A stretch of DNA of 64,000 nt from DASWJZ01 sp963720705 (GCA_963720705.1 CAVRGJ010000001.1:434001-498000), one strand, 5' to 3'. Positions 7,983-17,608 are shown, numbered from the stretch's first letter. Numbers and translations: made by a program. Notes: generated by a model not told the origin, from the letters alone.

Positions 7983-9357
7983 ATGGAACTCACGCTGCGC
8001 CGGAGGGCGGAGGAAGAAGGCGGCTGGTCGGGCCGGCGGCTCAAGCTTTCAACGCTGATCCGGCTCCGCTGGCTAGCCGTCGGCGGGCAGAGCGCGGCGA
8101 TCCTCGTGGTCGGCCTGTGGTTCGGCTTCCCACTCCCCATGGGCGCCTGCTTCGCGCTGATCGCGCTTTCCGCCTGGCTCAATCTCGGTCTGAGACTTGT
8201 CTTTCCGCCCACCTACCGACTTGGCCCGAACTGGGCGGCACTGCTTCTCGCCTACGATCTGCTGCAGCTTGCCGGCCTCCTCTATCTGACCGGCGGGCTG
8301 GAGAACCCGTTTGCCATCCTGCTCCTCGCCCCCGCCATGGTGTCGGCGACGACGCAGCAGGCGGACAAGACCTTCCTGGTCGGCGCGATGACGCTCGGCG
8401 CGGCGACCGTGCTCGTCTTCATCCACCGGCCGCTGCCGTGGTTTCCCGGGGAACTCTACAACGTGCCGCTCCACTATGTCGGTGGGGTCTGGGTGGCGCT
8501 CGTCTCGGCGCTCGGCTTCATGGCCTTCTACGCATTCCGCGTGGCCGAAGAGGCGCGGCTTCTCGCCGACGCGCTCGCCGCGACGGAGCTCGTGTTGCAG
8601 CGCGAGCAACACCTCTCGGCGCTCGACGGGCTCGCCGCCGCCGCCGCGCATGAGCTCGGCACGCCGCTCGCCACGATCGCGCTCGTCGCGCACGAGCTCG
8701 CAAGCGAGCTCAAGCCGGACGACCCGCATGCGGAGGACATCAAGCTGATTCGCGCGCAATCGGAGCGCTGTCGCGAGATCCTTTCCAAGATCGCCTCGCT
8801 CTCCTCCGACCCGGCCGGGCACCTTGGCCTGATGCCGCTCTCGCACGTGCTCGAAGAGGCGGTCGCGCCGCACCGCGACTTCGGCATTGCGATCTCGATC
8901 GAACGGAAAGGCGAGGCGCCGGAGCCCGTCGCCGGGCGCAATCCCGGGCTGCTCTACGGGCTCGGCAATCTCGTCGACAACGCCGTCGACTTCGCCAGAT
9001 CCGACGGTCCGCATCCTGGCGGAATGGTCGGCGACGGACGTGACGATCACCATCGCCGACGATGGCCCTGGCTTCTCGCCCGAAGTGATCGATCAGCTGG
9101 GCGAGCCCTACGTCACCACGCGCCGCGCCGACCAGGCGCCGGCCGAGGAGCATGGCGGGCTCGGCCTCGGCATCTTCATCGCCAAGACCTTGCTCGAGCG
9201 CTCCGGCGCAAAGCTCAGGCTCGCCAACCGGAAGCCGCCGGAAAGCGGCGCGTCCGTGACCGTCGCCTGGCCGCGCGCGGCCTTCGAAGCGGCGGCGCCG
9301 CAGGCGTTAGCCAAACATGAAGGCGCGCCCGACAAGAGCTTGATCGGCGGCGCATAA
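7983..9357 (+). CDS. regB: Redox-sensing histidine kinase RegB/ActS/PrrB, frameshifted as read
   Basis: Membrane sensor kinase, about 457 residues once the frame is repaired. About six transmembrane helices fill residues 25-190. The quinone-binding signature GGLENPF is at residues 104-110. The H-box AAAHELGTPLATI has its phospho-acceptor at His223. Cys263 lies exactly 40 residues later (RCREIL), the same spacing as His225/Cys265 of Rhodobacter RegB, where that cysteine is the redox switch. The frame breaks near 9002 after VDFARS; removing one base resumes TVRILAEWSATDVTITIADDG and the G2 box GGLGLGIFIAKTLLERSG. Both parts are well conserved, so an extra base in the sequence is likely. It precedes the regA/actR gene. 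Confidence 0.93.
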
Positions 9358-9399
9358 TGCTTAGGTTTTCCCTGGCTTCTATCATTGAGACCAGCGGAA

Positions 9400-9978
9400 A
9401 TGCTTGAACGGGCCGCAACCATGGCCGACCAGCCGTCAGAGATCGCGCCGGCGCAGGGGCAGGTGCTCCTCATCGTCGACGACGACAAGGCTTTCCTGCA
9501 GCGGCTCGCGCGCGCCATGGAAAAGCGCGGTTACGTGACGGAAACAGCGGAATCAGTGGCGGAAGCACGTCAGAAGGTGGAGGCGGCGAACCCCTCCTTC
9601 GCGGTCGTCGACATGCGGCTCGAGGACGGAAACGGCCTCGACGTGATCGAGATGATCCGCGCCAGGCGCCCGGAAGCCCGCGCCATCATCCTGACCGGCT
9701 ACGGCAACATCGCAACGGCTGTGACCGCGGTGAAGCTCGGCGCCGTCGACTATCTCTCCAAGCCCGCCGATGCCGACGAGATCCACGCCGCACTGATGCA
9801 GAAGAAGGACGCGCGGGCGCTGCCGCCGGAAAACCCGATGTCGGCGGACCGCGTGCGCTGGGAGCACATTCAGCGCGTCTACGAGCTCTGCGACCGCAAC
9901 GTCTCGGAAACGGCGCGGCGCTTGAACATGCACCGCCGCACGCTGCAGCGAATTCTCGCTAAACGCGCTCCGCGCTAA
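9400..9978 (+). CDS. regA: Response regulator RegA/ActR/PrrA
   Basis: A response regulator of about 192 residues and cognate partner of the preceding kinase. The receiver has VLLIVDDDKAF (acidic pocket), VVDMRLEDGNGLDVIEM (phosphorylated Asp), LTGYGNIATAVTAVKLGA and the KPADADEI lysine. The C-terminal Fis-type helix-turn-helix NVSETARRLNMHRRTLQRI is essentially invariant in the family. The protein governs aerobic/anaerobic gene expression (respiration, nitrogen or carbon fixation, acid tolerance in rhizobia). Starts at 9400 (MLERAATMADQ) or 9421 (MADQ) are both possible, with no strong ribosome site for either. Confidence 0.95.
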   Translation: MLERAATMADQPSEIAPAQGQVLLIVDDDKAFLQRLARAMEKRGYVTETAESVAEARQKVEAANPSFAVVDMRLEDGNGLDVIEMIRARRPEARAIILTGYGNIATAVTAVKLGAVDYLSKPADADEIHAALMQKKDARALPPENPMSADRVRWEHIQRVYELCDRNVSETARRLNMHRRTLQRILAKRAPR

Positions 9979-10014
9979 GCGCGACTTTCATGACGACAGG
10001 TTGGGTGTCGAGCG

Positions 10015-10521
10015 TCAGCCGGCCCCAAACCCGTGGTCCGGGTCTTCCAGGTCGTGCAGGCGATGCGCGCCGGCGCGCGCGACGCGGATCAGCATCTCCT
10101 TGCGCGTTGCCGCCGGCAGTTTCACCAAGGCCGACGGCCGCAGAATCTCTGCGCCGTAAGGATCGGCGACGATCAGCCCAGCCTCGACGGGGAAGATATC
10201 GGCCGGCACGTGCGGGCCGGTCGCGAAGTAGAAATAGTCGGCGTGGGCAAGGTAGTCCTGCCACTTCGCGTCGGCACGAAAGTCCTCCACCGACGATTTG
10301 ATTTCGATGATGGCGATCGTGCCGTCAGGGGTAAGCGCGACCAGGTCGGCGCGGCGGCCGGAGCGAAGCGTCACCTCCGGGATCAGCGCCAGCCCCTCGG
10401 CACGCATGCGCCGGCAGACGCCACGGCGGATGGCGAGCGCGCGCTCCGACTGACGGCCGTCGACCGGCGGCGGCGTCTCGGCCTCGATCAGGCGCGCCTG
10501 CGTGACGATGCGGATGCTCAA
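10015..10521 (-). CDS. mmcB: MmcB-family DNA repair protein
   Basis: About 168 residues of the MmcB-like family (PD-(D/E)XK nuclease fold). The core reads RRADLVALTPDGTIAIIEIKSS, with D in RADLV and E-x-K in IEIKSS. WQDYLAHADYFYFAT and EAGLIVADPYGAEILRP follow. In Caulobacter MmcB is a DNA-damage-inducible factor in UV resistance and mutagenesis repair. No ATG lies close to the conserved start. The TTG at 10521 (in SIRIVTQARL) is preferred because GAGCGGGA precedes it; the longer frame up to 10794 overlaps the divergent lipoprotein gene. Confidence 0.82.
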   Translation of the reverse strand: MSIRIVTQARLIEAETPPPVDGRQSERALAIRRGVCRRMRAEGLALIPEVTLRSGRRADLVALTPDGTIAIIEIKSSVEDFRADAKWQDYLAHADYFYFATGPHVPADIFPVEAGLIVADPYGAEILRPSALVKLPAATRKEMLIRVARAGAHRLHDLEDPDHGFGAG

Positions 10522-10663
10522 AAGCCCATCCCGCTCAAGGATTCTCTCTTCCGCCAATTGTGACCGATCTCGGCGCGGAAACAAAGCCGGAACAACGGCA
10601 CATTTGCGGAAACTTAACCGGGATCCTTCACGGTCCGAAAACGACGTTCTCGTGGAGTTGAGT

Positions 10664-10885
10664 ATGGTGACGCGTTTCGGGAAAGCCGGCCTTGCCGCGG
10701 TTCTCGCCTGCGGGCTGATGGCGGCAGGCGGCTGCTCGCGGACCGAGCAATATCTCGCGACGGGGGCGGCGATCGGGGCCGGCGGCGGAGCCATCGTTGC
10801 TGCGGCGACGGGCGGAGCGGTGATCGGCGGAGCGATCGTCGGCGGCGCGCTCGGGACGGCAGGCGGCTACGTCGCCTCCCACTAG
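10664..10885 (+). CDS. Small glycine-zipper lipoprotein
   Basis: A 73-residue exported protein. A hydrophobic signal (FGKAGLAAVLACGLMAAGG) ends in a lipobox-like AGGC at the cysteine of GGCSRTEQ. A glycine-zipper stretch with repeated GxxxG spacing follows (TGAAIGAGGGAIVAAATG and the next segment). Such proteins insert in or line membranes, often the outer membrane. GTGGAG precedes ATG 10664. It is a single gene between divergent mmcB and the convergent ABC ATPase gene. No specific function is known. Confidence 0.75.
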   Translation: MVTRFGKAGLAAVLACGLMAAGGCSRTEQYLATGAAIGAGGGAIVAAATGGAVIGGAIVGGALGTAGGYVASH

Positions 10886-10901
10886 CGGCGCCTGAGTCGG
10901 C

Positions 10902-11975
10902 TCAGTCCTCGCCTTCCAGCACCAAGAGGTCCTCCGGCGCAAAGCTCACCGTCACCTTGTCGCCGTGCTTCGGGGGCGGGGCGTTCGGGTTGTTGAACGT
11001 GTCGAGCGAGACGGCACTGTCCTTGAAGCGGACGCGCACGCGCACCACCGAGCCGAGGAAGTTCACGTCTTCGATCGTGCCGGAGAGCTTGTTCCTGTTG
11101 CCGTTGACGCCGTTCAGCGAGACCGCCTCCGGACGCAGCGCAACAGACCGCCTCGCGCCTGGTGCTGCGCCGTCGACACCGCCTGCCGCGATGATCTCCT
11201 GCCCGTCGACCACCATCCGTCCGCTCCGTGCATCGCGCACCTCAGCGTCCAGGATATTCAAGGTGCCGACGAAAGACGCCACGAAACGCGAGCTCGGACG
11301 ATTATAAATCTCGAACGGCGTGCCGACCTGCTCGGCCTTGCCGTTGTACATCACGACGATCCGATCCGAGATCGACAACGCCTCCTCCTGATCGTGCGTC
11401 ACGAAGATCGTGGTGATGCCGAGGCGCTGCTGGATGGCACGAATCTCTTGGCGCAGAGAAACGCGCACCTTGGCGTCAAGCGCGGAGAGCGGCTCGTCGA
11501 GCAACAGCAGCTTCGGCTTCGGCGCCAGCGCACGCGCGAGAGCGACGCGCTGCTGCTGACCACCCGACAGCTGATAGGGATAACGCGACCCGAGTTCCGG
11601 CAGCCTGATCAGCGACAGCATCTCGGCGACGCGCTGATCGGCCTCGGCCTTCGGCACGCCGGCGACCTTCAATCCGAAGCCGACATTCTGCGCCACCGTT
11701 AGGTTGGGGAACAGCGCATAGGCCTGGAAGACCATTCCGACATTGCGCTGGTTCGGCTTCAACTGCGTGATATCGCGTCCGCTGACGACGACATTGCCGG
11801 CCGTTGGCTCTTCGAAGCCCGCCACCATGCGCAGCACAGTCGTCTTCCCGCAACCGGAGGGGCCAAGGAAGGAGATGAACTCGCCGGCTTCGACGTCGAG
11901 GTTGAAATCCTGAACCACGGTCGTCGGGCCGAAGGTCTTGCGGATGCGCTGGATGCTGAGGAAAGGATCGCTCAT
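10902..11975 (-). CDS. ABC transporter ATP-binding protein (PotA/FbpC type)
   Basis: A 357-residue ATPase of an importer for a small organic solute. It shows Walker A GPSGCGKTTVLRMVAG, Q-loop VFQAYALFPNLTV, signature LSGGQQQRVALARAL, Walker B LLLLDEPLSALDAKVR and H-loop IFVTHDQEEAL. A C-terminal TOBE domain (residues 270-357) ends APEDLLVLEGED. It is the last gene of a four-gene operon (binding protein, two permeases, ATPase) and lies 17 bases after the second permease. The substrate is not certain; close relatives serve polyamines, 2-aminoethylphosphonate or ferric iron. Confidence 0.92.
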   Translation of the reverse strand: MSDPFLSIQRIRKTFGPTTVVQDFNLDVEAGEFISFLGPSGCGKTTVLRMVAGFEEPTAGNVVVSGRDITQLKPNQRNVGMVFQAYALFPNLTVAQNVGFGLKVAGVPKAEADQRVAEMLSLIRLPELGSRYPYQLSGGQQQRVALARALAPKPKLLLLDEPLSALDAKVRVSLRQEIRAIQQRLGITTIFVTHDQEEALSISDRIVVMYNGKAEQVGTPFEIYNRPSSRFVASFVGTLNILDAEVRDARSGRMVVDGQEIIAAGGVDGAAPGARRSVALRPEAVSLNGVNGNRNKLSGTIEDVNFLGSVVRVRVRFKDSAVSLDTFNNPNAPPPKHGDKVTVSFAPEDLLVLEGED

Positions 11976-11992
11976 TCCTATGGCCTTTCAGA

Positions 11993-12781
11993 TCAGCGGG
12001 TTTGGCCTGATTTCGGCGCGAACCGCGAAAGTATCTGGATCAGCGACATGCATCCCCACGTAATCGCAAAGGCGATGATAGCAAGCGCCGCAGGCTCATA
12101 GGCGCGGTTTGCGCCCATGAGCTGCAGATAGGGCCCGAAAGCCGGACGGTTCAGAAGGCTAGCCATGGTGAACTCGCCGATCACGATGGCGAAGGTGAGG
12201 AACGCGCCGGAGAGCACGGCGATCAGGACGTTGGGGAGGATCACCCGGATCATGATCGTGATCCAGCCGGCCCCCAAGATCTGCGCCGCCTCGGTCAGCG
12301 TTCTGACATCGATGGTGCGAAGGCCGGTGTCTACGGCTCGATACATGTAGGGCAGCGCCAGCGTCGCATATCCGATGACGAGAAGCGCGTCGGCGCCGCG
12401 GGCGCTCGCCAGAAACGGGAGCGGCGAGCTCGACCCATACATGCGGATATAGCCGAAGACGATGACGATCGCCGGAATGACCAGCGGCAATAGCGTGATG
12501 AATTCGACGACGGGTCTGAGCTGCGGCAAACGCAACCTGATCCAGTAGGCGGCCGGAACGACGATCAACACGCCGAGCACGATGGTGAAGATGGCGACGA
12601 TGACGGAGTAGCTGAAGGTCTGCTGGAAATGCACGTCGCCGAGCACGACCCTATATGCGTCGAAGGAATAGGCGCCGCGGCGCATGCGCATCGAGAACTC
12701 GAAAGTCGCGATCAGCGGAACGAAGAAATACGCTGCGCCGACGGCGAAGATCACCCACGACCAGAAGCGGCCCGACCTCAT
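11993..12781 (-). CDS. ABC transporter permease (PotC-like)
   Basis: A 262-residue inner-membrane permease with six predicted helices. The EAA loop EAAQILGAGWITIMIRVILP contacts the ATPase. The start is the ATG at 12781 (MRSGRFWSWVIFAVG), which overlaps the stop of the upstream permease by ATGA, so the two are translationally coupled. Upstream readings from 13099 run into the other permease and are rejected. It pairs with the permease encoded at 12778-13794. Confidence 0.92.
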   Translation of the reverse strand: MRSGRFWSWVIFAVGAAYFFVPLIATFEFSMRMRRGAYSFDAYRVVLGDVHFQQTFSYSVIVAIFTIVLGVLIVVPAAYWIRLRLPQLRPVVEFITLLPLVIPAIVIVFGYIRMYGSSSPLPFLASARGADALLVIGYATLALPYMYRAVDTGLRTIDVRTLTEAAQILGAGWITIMIRVILPNVLIAVLSGAFLTFAIVIGEFTMASLLNRPAFGPYLQLMGANRAYEPAALAIIAFAITWGCMSLIQILSRFAPKSGQTR

Positions 12782-13794
12782 TTCAGCCACCTCTCGCTGC
12801 GGGTCCTGAAGATGATGTAGAGCAAATTGGCCACGCCGGTGATGACGATCATGCCGAAGGCGATCGCGTAGCCGAGATTGGCGTTGTGCAGGACGTCGCC
12901 GCGAATCTGTGCGTAGAGAACGATCGGGACGATGTTGAGCGACGAACCCGTCAGCGCATAGGCGGTGGCGATGGCGCCGAAGGCATTGGCGAAAAGCAGG
13001 ATCACTGTGCCGAGGAAGCTCGGCCAAAGAACCGGGATCACCACCGTGCGCCAGTATTGCGCCTGCGTCGCTCCAAGCGTCGCGGCTGCCTCGCCCCACT
13101 CCTTCTTAATGCCGTCGATCGCCGGCACGATGATGACCACCATCAACGGTATCTGGAAATAGAGATAGGTGAGGGTCAGGCCCCAGAAGGAGAGGATGTT
13201 GAAGCCGTAGGAATAGATGTTGATGCCGACGAGCGTTCTGAGCAGCACCGTCACGAGGCCAAGCCGGCCAAGCGTGGCGAGAAAGGCGAACGCCAGCGGA
13301 ACGCCGGCGAAATTCGAGGCGACGCCGGAGAAGGTGAGCGTGGTGGAGCGGATCCAGTTCGGAAGGCCGCCGCGCACGATCGCGATCGCTATGCCGATGC
13401 CGATGAAGGCGCCAAGAATGGCGGACGCGAAGCTGACTTTGATCGAGATCCAGTAGGCGCTCAGGATGGACGAGCATCCGACATAGTGCCTGAGCCAGTA
13501 GATCAGCCACCCAGGTCCGCTATCGACGACGGCGTTGCATTCCGCACGGGTCGAGTCGAGCTGGAAGAGGGTGGCGATGTTGTGGAGGGTAAAGAGACCC
13601 TCCTTGGTCTGAAACGCGCCCACTATCAGATAGAGCGTGGGCAGGATCAGAAACATCGCCGCGAAGATGAAGAAAGGCGCGACACCAATCCAACGGGTCG
13701 GCAAACGCATGCGCTTGCGGACATCCGGAGGAGTCGCGAGGGGCACGGGACCGCGATTTGCGATGCCCGGCTCAATCGCGGTGATGTCGGTCAA
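12778..13794 (-). CDS. ABC transporter permease (PotB-like)
   Basis: A 338-residue permease. A charged N-terminal tail (about 30 residues) precedes the first helix VAPFFIFAAMFLILPTLYL. A periplasmic loop contains two cysteines (AECNAVV and GCSS). The EAA loop is EAAATLGATQAQYWRTVVIP. It belongs to the binding-protein-dependent transport inner-membrane family. It lies 55 bases downstream of the binding-protein gene and overlaps the next permease by four bases. Confidence 0.92.
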   Translation of the reverse strand: MTDITAIEPGIANRGPVPLATPPDVRKRMRLPTRWIGVAPFFIFAAMFLILPTLYLIVGAFQTKEGLFTLHNIATLFQLDSTRAECNAVVDSGPGWLIYWLRHYVGCSSILSAYWISIKVSFASAILGAFIGIGIAIAIVRGGLPNWIRSTTLTFSGVASNFAGVPLAFAFLATLGRLGLVTVLLRTLVGINIYSYGFNILSFWGLTLTYLYFQIPLMVVIIVPAIDGIKKEWGEAAATLGATQAQYWRTVVIPVLWPSFLGTVILLFANAFGAIATAYALTGSSLNIVPIVLYAQIRGDVLHNANLGYAIAFGMIVITGVANLLYIIFRTRSERWLK

Positions 13795-13849
13795 GACAAA
13801 GGCCCCGCAAAAAGGATCGGGCGGCCGACGGCCGCCCGATCAACTCAGT

Positions 13850-14950
13850 CTATTGCACGTTGGCGCCGACCACCGAATCCCACTTCTCAGTGATCTCCTT
13901 CTTGCCGGCATTCTGCTCGTCGAGCGTCGGGAAGACGGCCGCCTCGTAGGAGGCTGCGGGCGGCAGCTTGTCGAGCATCTCCTGCGGAATCTTGCCGGCC
14001 TTAGACATGTCGTTGAAGCGGATCGGGTGGCAATACCCCTTCAGCCAGGTGAGCTGTCCTTCGTCGGAATAGATATATTCCATCCACAGCTTCGCGGCGT
14101 TCGGATGCGGCGCGAACGCACTGATCGCCTGCACGTAGACGCCGGCAATGACGCCGGTCTTCGGCACCACGACGTCGGCCGGAGGGTTGCCGGCGAGAAC
14201 GTCGCGCCAGGAAAGCGCGTTATAGTCCCAGGCGATGATGATCGGGGTCGAGCCCTGCGCAAGCGGCGCCGACTTGCCGATGACGGGCACGAAGTTCCCG
14301 GCTTTGTTCAGCTCCGCGAAGAATTCGAGGCCTGCGTCGGCGGCCTTCGAAGCATCCCCGGCGGCGCGCGAAAGACCGGCCGCGTAGACGCCCTGGATCG
14401 CCTGGTTGGAGGTGCGAGGATCGCCGGCGAGCGCGACGGAATTGGCGAATTCCGGCTTGAGCAGATCGGGCCAGTCGGCCGGCGTGTCCTTCAAAATGTC
14501 CTTGTTCACAATGAAGGAAAGCACGCCGTAATAGTCGCCGTACCAGGCGCCGTCGGCATCCTTGGCGCTGTCGGGAATGGTATCCCAGGTTGCGACCTTG
14601 TAGGGCTGGATCAGCCCCTCGGCTTTGGCCGTCGGTCCGAAGGAGAGTCCGACGTCGATCACGTCAGGCGCCTGTGGGCCGGCATTGCCCTTGTTAGCGC
14701 GGATCGCCTCGACCTCGTCGCCCGATCCCGCATCGGGGTTGAGCTCGTTCACCTCCAGCCCGTACTTGTCCTTGAAGCCCTGGATCGTCCCGCCGTAATT
14801 GCACCAATCGTGCGGCAGCGCGATTGTGGTCAGCGTCCCTTCCTTCTTGGCGGCATCAATCAAGTCCTGGCTCTGGGCCAACGCCAATCCCGCCGACGCC
14901 AATACGGCGAGAGCCGATATCGACGTCATACAAACCAGCCTGGTTCTCAT
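13850..14950 (-). CDS. ABC transporter substrate-binding protein (PotD/SBP_bac type)
   Basis: A 366-residue periplasmic protein. The signal peptide is MRTRLVCMTSISALAVLASA, cleaved near LALAQSQD. The mature part begins DLIDAAKKEGTLTTIALP and has the GDYYGVLSFIVNKD and PNAAKLWMEYIYSDEGQ features typical of extracellular binding proteins of polyamine/iron/phosphonate importers. The ATG at 14950 follows GGGAGAAGGGGA. It is the first gene of the operon that ends at 10902. The ligand is unknown. Confidence 0.9.
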   Translation of the reverse strand: MRTRLVCMTSISALAVLASAGLALAQSQDLIDAAKKEGTLTTIALPHDWCNYGGTIQGFKDKYGLEVNELNPDAGSGDEVEAIRANKGNAGPQAPDVIDVGLSFGPTAKAEGLIQPYKVATWDTIPDSAKDADGAWYGDYYGVLSFIVNKDILKDTPADWPDLLKPEFANSVALAGDPRTSNQAIQGVYAAGLSRAAGDASKAADAGLEFFAELNKAGNFVPVIGKSAPLAQGSTPIIIAWDYNALSWRDVLAGNPPADVVVPKTGVIAGVYVQAISAFAPHPNAAKLWMEYIYSDEGQLTWLKGYCHPIRFNDMSKAGKIPQEMLDKLPPAASYEAAVFPTLDEQNAGKKEITEKWDSVVGANVQ

Positions 14951-15398
14951 TCCCCTTCTCCCTTCGTTCACATTGAGTGAGAGCCGCCCCCGTCAGACCG
15001 ACGACCGGCGCAGAAACCTTGAGCAGACAAAACCCTTAGCGCGGCTTCATAACGCCTCTGTGTCAGCCTTTTTCGGCCGGCTTGGCTCCCCCACACGCCA
15101 CCCTTTCCCACGCCGTCGGTCAACGCCGGCGCCGACCGCGCCGCGAGCACGTTAGGGCCAATTTCCCTTTCCCGCCAGCCGGCAAGCGCATGCCCACCGC
15201 CGGTTGTGACACTTTTGTGAAGAGGCCGAGCAGCTTCCGCTCGCCGCCAACTCTCGCCGGTTCCGTTCACCCCGAAACCGCTGCAATCCCTCGACACGCC
15301 GGACGGAGGCCGAGCTTCGCGGCGCGCGGGGGCGAAGCGATGGATCGAGCCGGAGAACTCCCATATGAGGGACGATCCCTGCGACCGAAAGGCACCCG
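14951..15398. other. Intergenic region without a recognised gene
   Basis: About 450 bases between the binding-protein gene and the divergent hemerythrin gene. Both promoters should lie here. Short open frames on both strands have no family features and no ribosome sites. A clear operator could not be picked out. Confidence 0.5.
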
Positions 15399-15974
15399 TT
15401 GACGCTTGACCTGCAAGAACGCGCCGGCTGGCCGCCTGAGCTCCGAGTACTCATCGAGCGGTATCCGCGCGAAGCCTGGACCGGGCACGCCAATCTCGGC
15501 GCGCTGGCACAGTTCTGGCTCGACCGGCACGCCGAGTTCCGCGCGCTCGGCAAAATGCTTACGACCGCAACGGACGACTTCCGCGAGGCGAAGCTGACGC
15601 TGGAAGAATTCCGCCGCTTTTTCGCGCCGCGCCTGCAATTCTTCCTGCAGGGGCTTGAGGGGCATCACCAGATCGAGGATTTCCAGTTCTTCCCGATCTT
15701 CCGCCGTGCCGAGCCGCGGCTCGTCAAAGGCTTCGACGTGCTCGAAGGCGACCACGAGGCGATCCACGCCGAGATGCTGCGCGTCGTCGATTCCGCCAAC
15801 GAAATGCTGCGCACTTTGGACGGCGATTCCGACGCCAGGCGCGTCGCGACCGACGCCTATGCCGACACGACTAGGAGGCTCCTCAAAAGCCTCGTTCGCC
15901 ACCTCGACGACGAGGAGGATCTGATCGTACCGGTGATCCTCAACCAGGGCGAGCGCAAGCTCTTCGGGGGCTGA
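15399..15974 (+). CDS. Hemerythrin-like (HHE) domain protein
   Basis: A 191-residue all-helical protein with hemerythrin-type di-iron ligands. Histidines lie in the TGHANLG and LDRHAEF segments; LEGHHQIEDFQFFPIF, LEGDHEAIHAEML and the C-terminal HLDDEEDLIVPVIL follow. Family members bind O2, NO or iron, or serve as redox sensors. The start is the TTG at 15399 with GAAAGG upstream. It is a single gene, facing away from the ABC operon and in the same direction as rhlE. The specific role is not known. Confidence 0.87.
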   Translation: MTLDLQERAGWPPELRVLIERYPREAWTGHANLGALAQFWLDRHAEFRALGKMLTTATDDFREAKLTLEEFRRFFAPRLQFFLQGLEGHHQIEDFQFFPIFRRAEPRLVKGFDVLEGDHEAIHAEMLRVVDSANEMLRTLDGDSDARRVATDAYADTTRRLLKSLVRHLDDEEDLIVPVILNQGERKLFGG

Positions 15975-15999
15975 GCGGCAGCCGGTCGGCGGATTTCCC

Positions 16000-16028
16000 T
16001 TGACTTTCAATCATCTACCCACCATATG
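16000..16028 (+). promoter_or_regulatory. Weak candidate sigma-70 promoter for rhlE
   Basis: TTGACT at 16000-16005 and CATATG at 16023-16028 are 17 bases apart. The -10 match is poor (3 of 6). If used, the rhlE message would have a leader of about 190 bases, which is common for cold-regulated RNA helicases. Confidence 0.25.
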
Positions 16029-16225
16029 CGCGCCATAGCGGCAGCGCCGGTCAACGGGCGCTCGACCAAGGCAGCGTGAAAGCGTCCTTCAGACAAAGGG
16101 ACCCGGCCTTAGTCTTCATTCGCTAGAAACCAGACAGCCCAATTCGCGCGGGTCGTCTCACGACACCGCTTCGGCACGGCGCAATCCATGCGCCGGCCAG
16201 GCTTTGACTTAACCGAAAGAACCAA

Positions 16226-17605
16226 TTGACCCAGTTTTCCGATTTCGCTCTTAGCGAAACCATTCTTCGCGCCGTCGCTAATGAAGGCCACAGCGTCCCT
16301 ACCCCGATCCAGGCGCAAGCCATCAGCCCCATCCTCGCCGGCCGCGATCTTTGTGGTATCGCGCAGACCGGCACCGGCAAGACGGCGGCTTTCGCGCTTC
16401 CGATCCTCGAACGGCTTTCCACAACGCGCCCGACATGCGTTCCCGGACGGCCGCGTGTCCTCGTGCTGACCCCGACGCGCGAGCTTGCGAGCCAGGTGGC
16501 GCAGAGCTTCCGCACCTACGGGACCAACTTGAAGCTCAGCGTCGCGGTCGTCTTCGGCGGCGTCTCGCAGCGCCCGCAAGTCGATGCGGTGAGGCGCGGC
16601 GTCGACATCGTCGTAGCCACGCCCGGCCGACTCCTCGATCTGATCGACCAGCGCATCCTGTCGCTCGGCGCAGTCGAGATCCTTGTCGTAGACGAGGCCG
16701 ACCAGATGCTCGACCTCGGCTTCATCGTCCCGCTCCGCAAGATCGTGAAGCTCGTTCCGCAGGAGCGGCAGACGCTCTTCTTCTCCGCGACGATGCCGAA
16801 GACAATCGCCGAGCTCGCCGGGCAGATCCTTTCCGATCCGGTGCAGGTGGCGGTGGCGCCGGTCGCCTCGACCGTCGATCGCGTCACGCAGAGCGTGATG
16901 TTCGTGGCGGGCGGACAGAAGCAGGCGCTGCTCAACCGCATCCTCGCGGACCCGGCGATGGAGCGCGTGCTCGTCTTCACCCGCACCAAGCACGGCGCCG
17001 ACAAGGTGGTGCGCAATCTGATCCATTCCGGCATCGACGCCGCCGCGATCCACGGCAACAAGAGTCAGCCGCAGCGCGAGCGGGCGCTCGCCGCCTTCAA
17101 GCGCGGCCAGACGCGTGTCCTCGTCGCGACCGACATCGCGGCGCGCGGCATCCACGTGGAAAACGTCAGCCACGTCGTGAACTACGAGCTGCCGAATGTG
17201 CCGGAGAGCTACGTGCACCGGATCGGGCGGACGGCGCGCGCCGGCGCCGCCGGAATCGCCATCTCCTTCTGCAACGGGGAGGAGCGCGCTTTTCTCCGCG
17301 ATATCGAGAAGCTCACGCGGACGAGCGTGCCGGTCGCAGCCCTTCCCTCAGGTATCGAAGCGAGTGTCGAGGCTCCGGCACCGAAGCGAAGCGTCCGGCC
17401 GCAGCAGCGCCATCGCCACGAACCACAACGCGAGAAGCACGCCCAATCGCGCAAGCCGAAGGGCGGGCGCGGCGACAAGGGTGGACGCAACGAGAAGCAT
17501 CGCGGCCAAAGACGCGAGCGCTATTCGGGCATCGACCCGAAGACCGGCCTTCCCGGTTTCCTGTCGCGCCCGGTGCGGCGCGAGGGAGAACGCGCTGAGG
17601 CATAG
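16226..17605 (+). CDS. rhlE: DEAD-box RNA helicase (RhlE-type)
   Basis: A 459-residue ATP-dependent RNA helicase. It has the Q motif PTPIQAQAISPILAG, motif I AQTGTGKTAAFALP, Ia PTRELASQVA, motif II VDEADQMLDLGF (DEAD), motif III FFSATMP, motif IV LVFTRTKHGAD, motif V DIAARGIHV and motif VI HRIGRTARAG. The C-terminal tail after residue 370 is basic and low in complexity (for example KGGRGDKGGRNEKHRGQRRE), as in RhlE proteins, and likely binds RNA. The apparent start is TTG 16226 (MTQFSDFALSE), which matches the family. It probably acts in ribosome assembly and mRNA decay at low temperature. Confidence 0.93.
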   Translation: MTQFSDFALSETILRAVANEGHSVPTPIQAQAISPILAGRDLCGIAQTGTGKTAAFALPILERLSTTRPTCVPGRPRVLVLTPTRELASQVAQSFRTYGTNLKLSVAVVFGGVSQRPQVDAVRRGVDIVVATPGRLLDLIDQRILSLGAVEILVVDEADQMLDLGFIVPLRKIVKLVPQERQTLFFSATMPKTIAELAGQILSDPVQVAVAPVASTVDRVTQSVMFVAGGQKQALLNRILADPAMERVLVFTRTKHGADKVVRNLIHSGIDAAAIHGNKSQPQRERALAAFKRGQTRVLVATDIAARGIHVENVSHVVNYELPNVPESYVHRIGRTARAGAAGIAISFCNGEERAFLRDIEKLTRTSVPVAALPSGIEASVEAPAPKRSVRPQQRHRHEPQREKHAQSRKPKGGRGDKGGRNEKHRGQRRERYSGIDPKTGLPGFLSRPVRREGERAEA

Positions 17606-17608
17606 GTC

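Noticed and set aside
15082..15402. Plus-strand open frame before the hemerythrin gene
   Set aside because: No ribosome site, low-complexity Arg/Pro content, and it overlaps the hemerythrin start.
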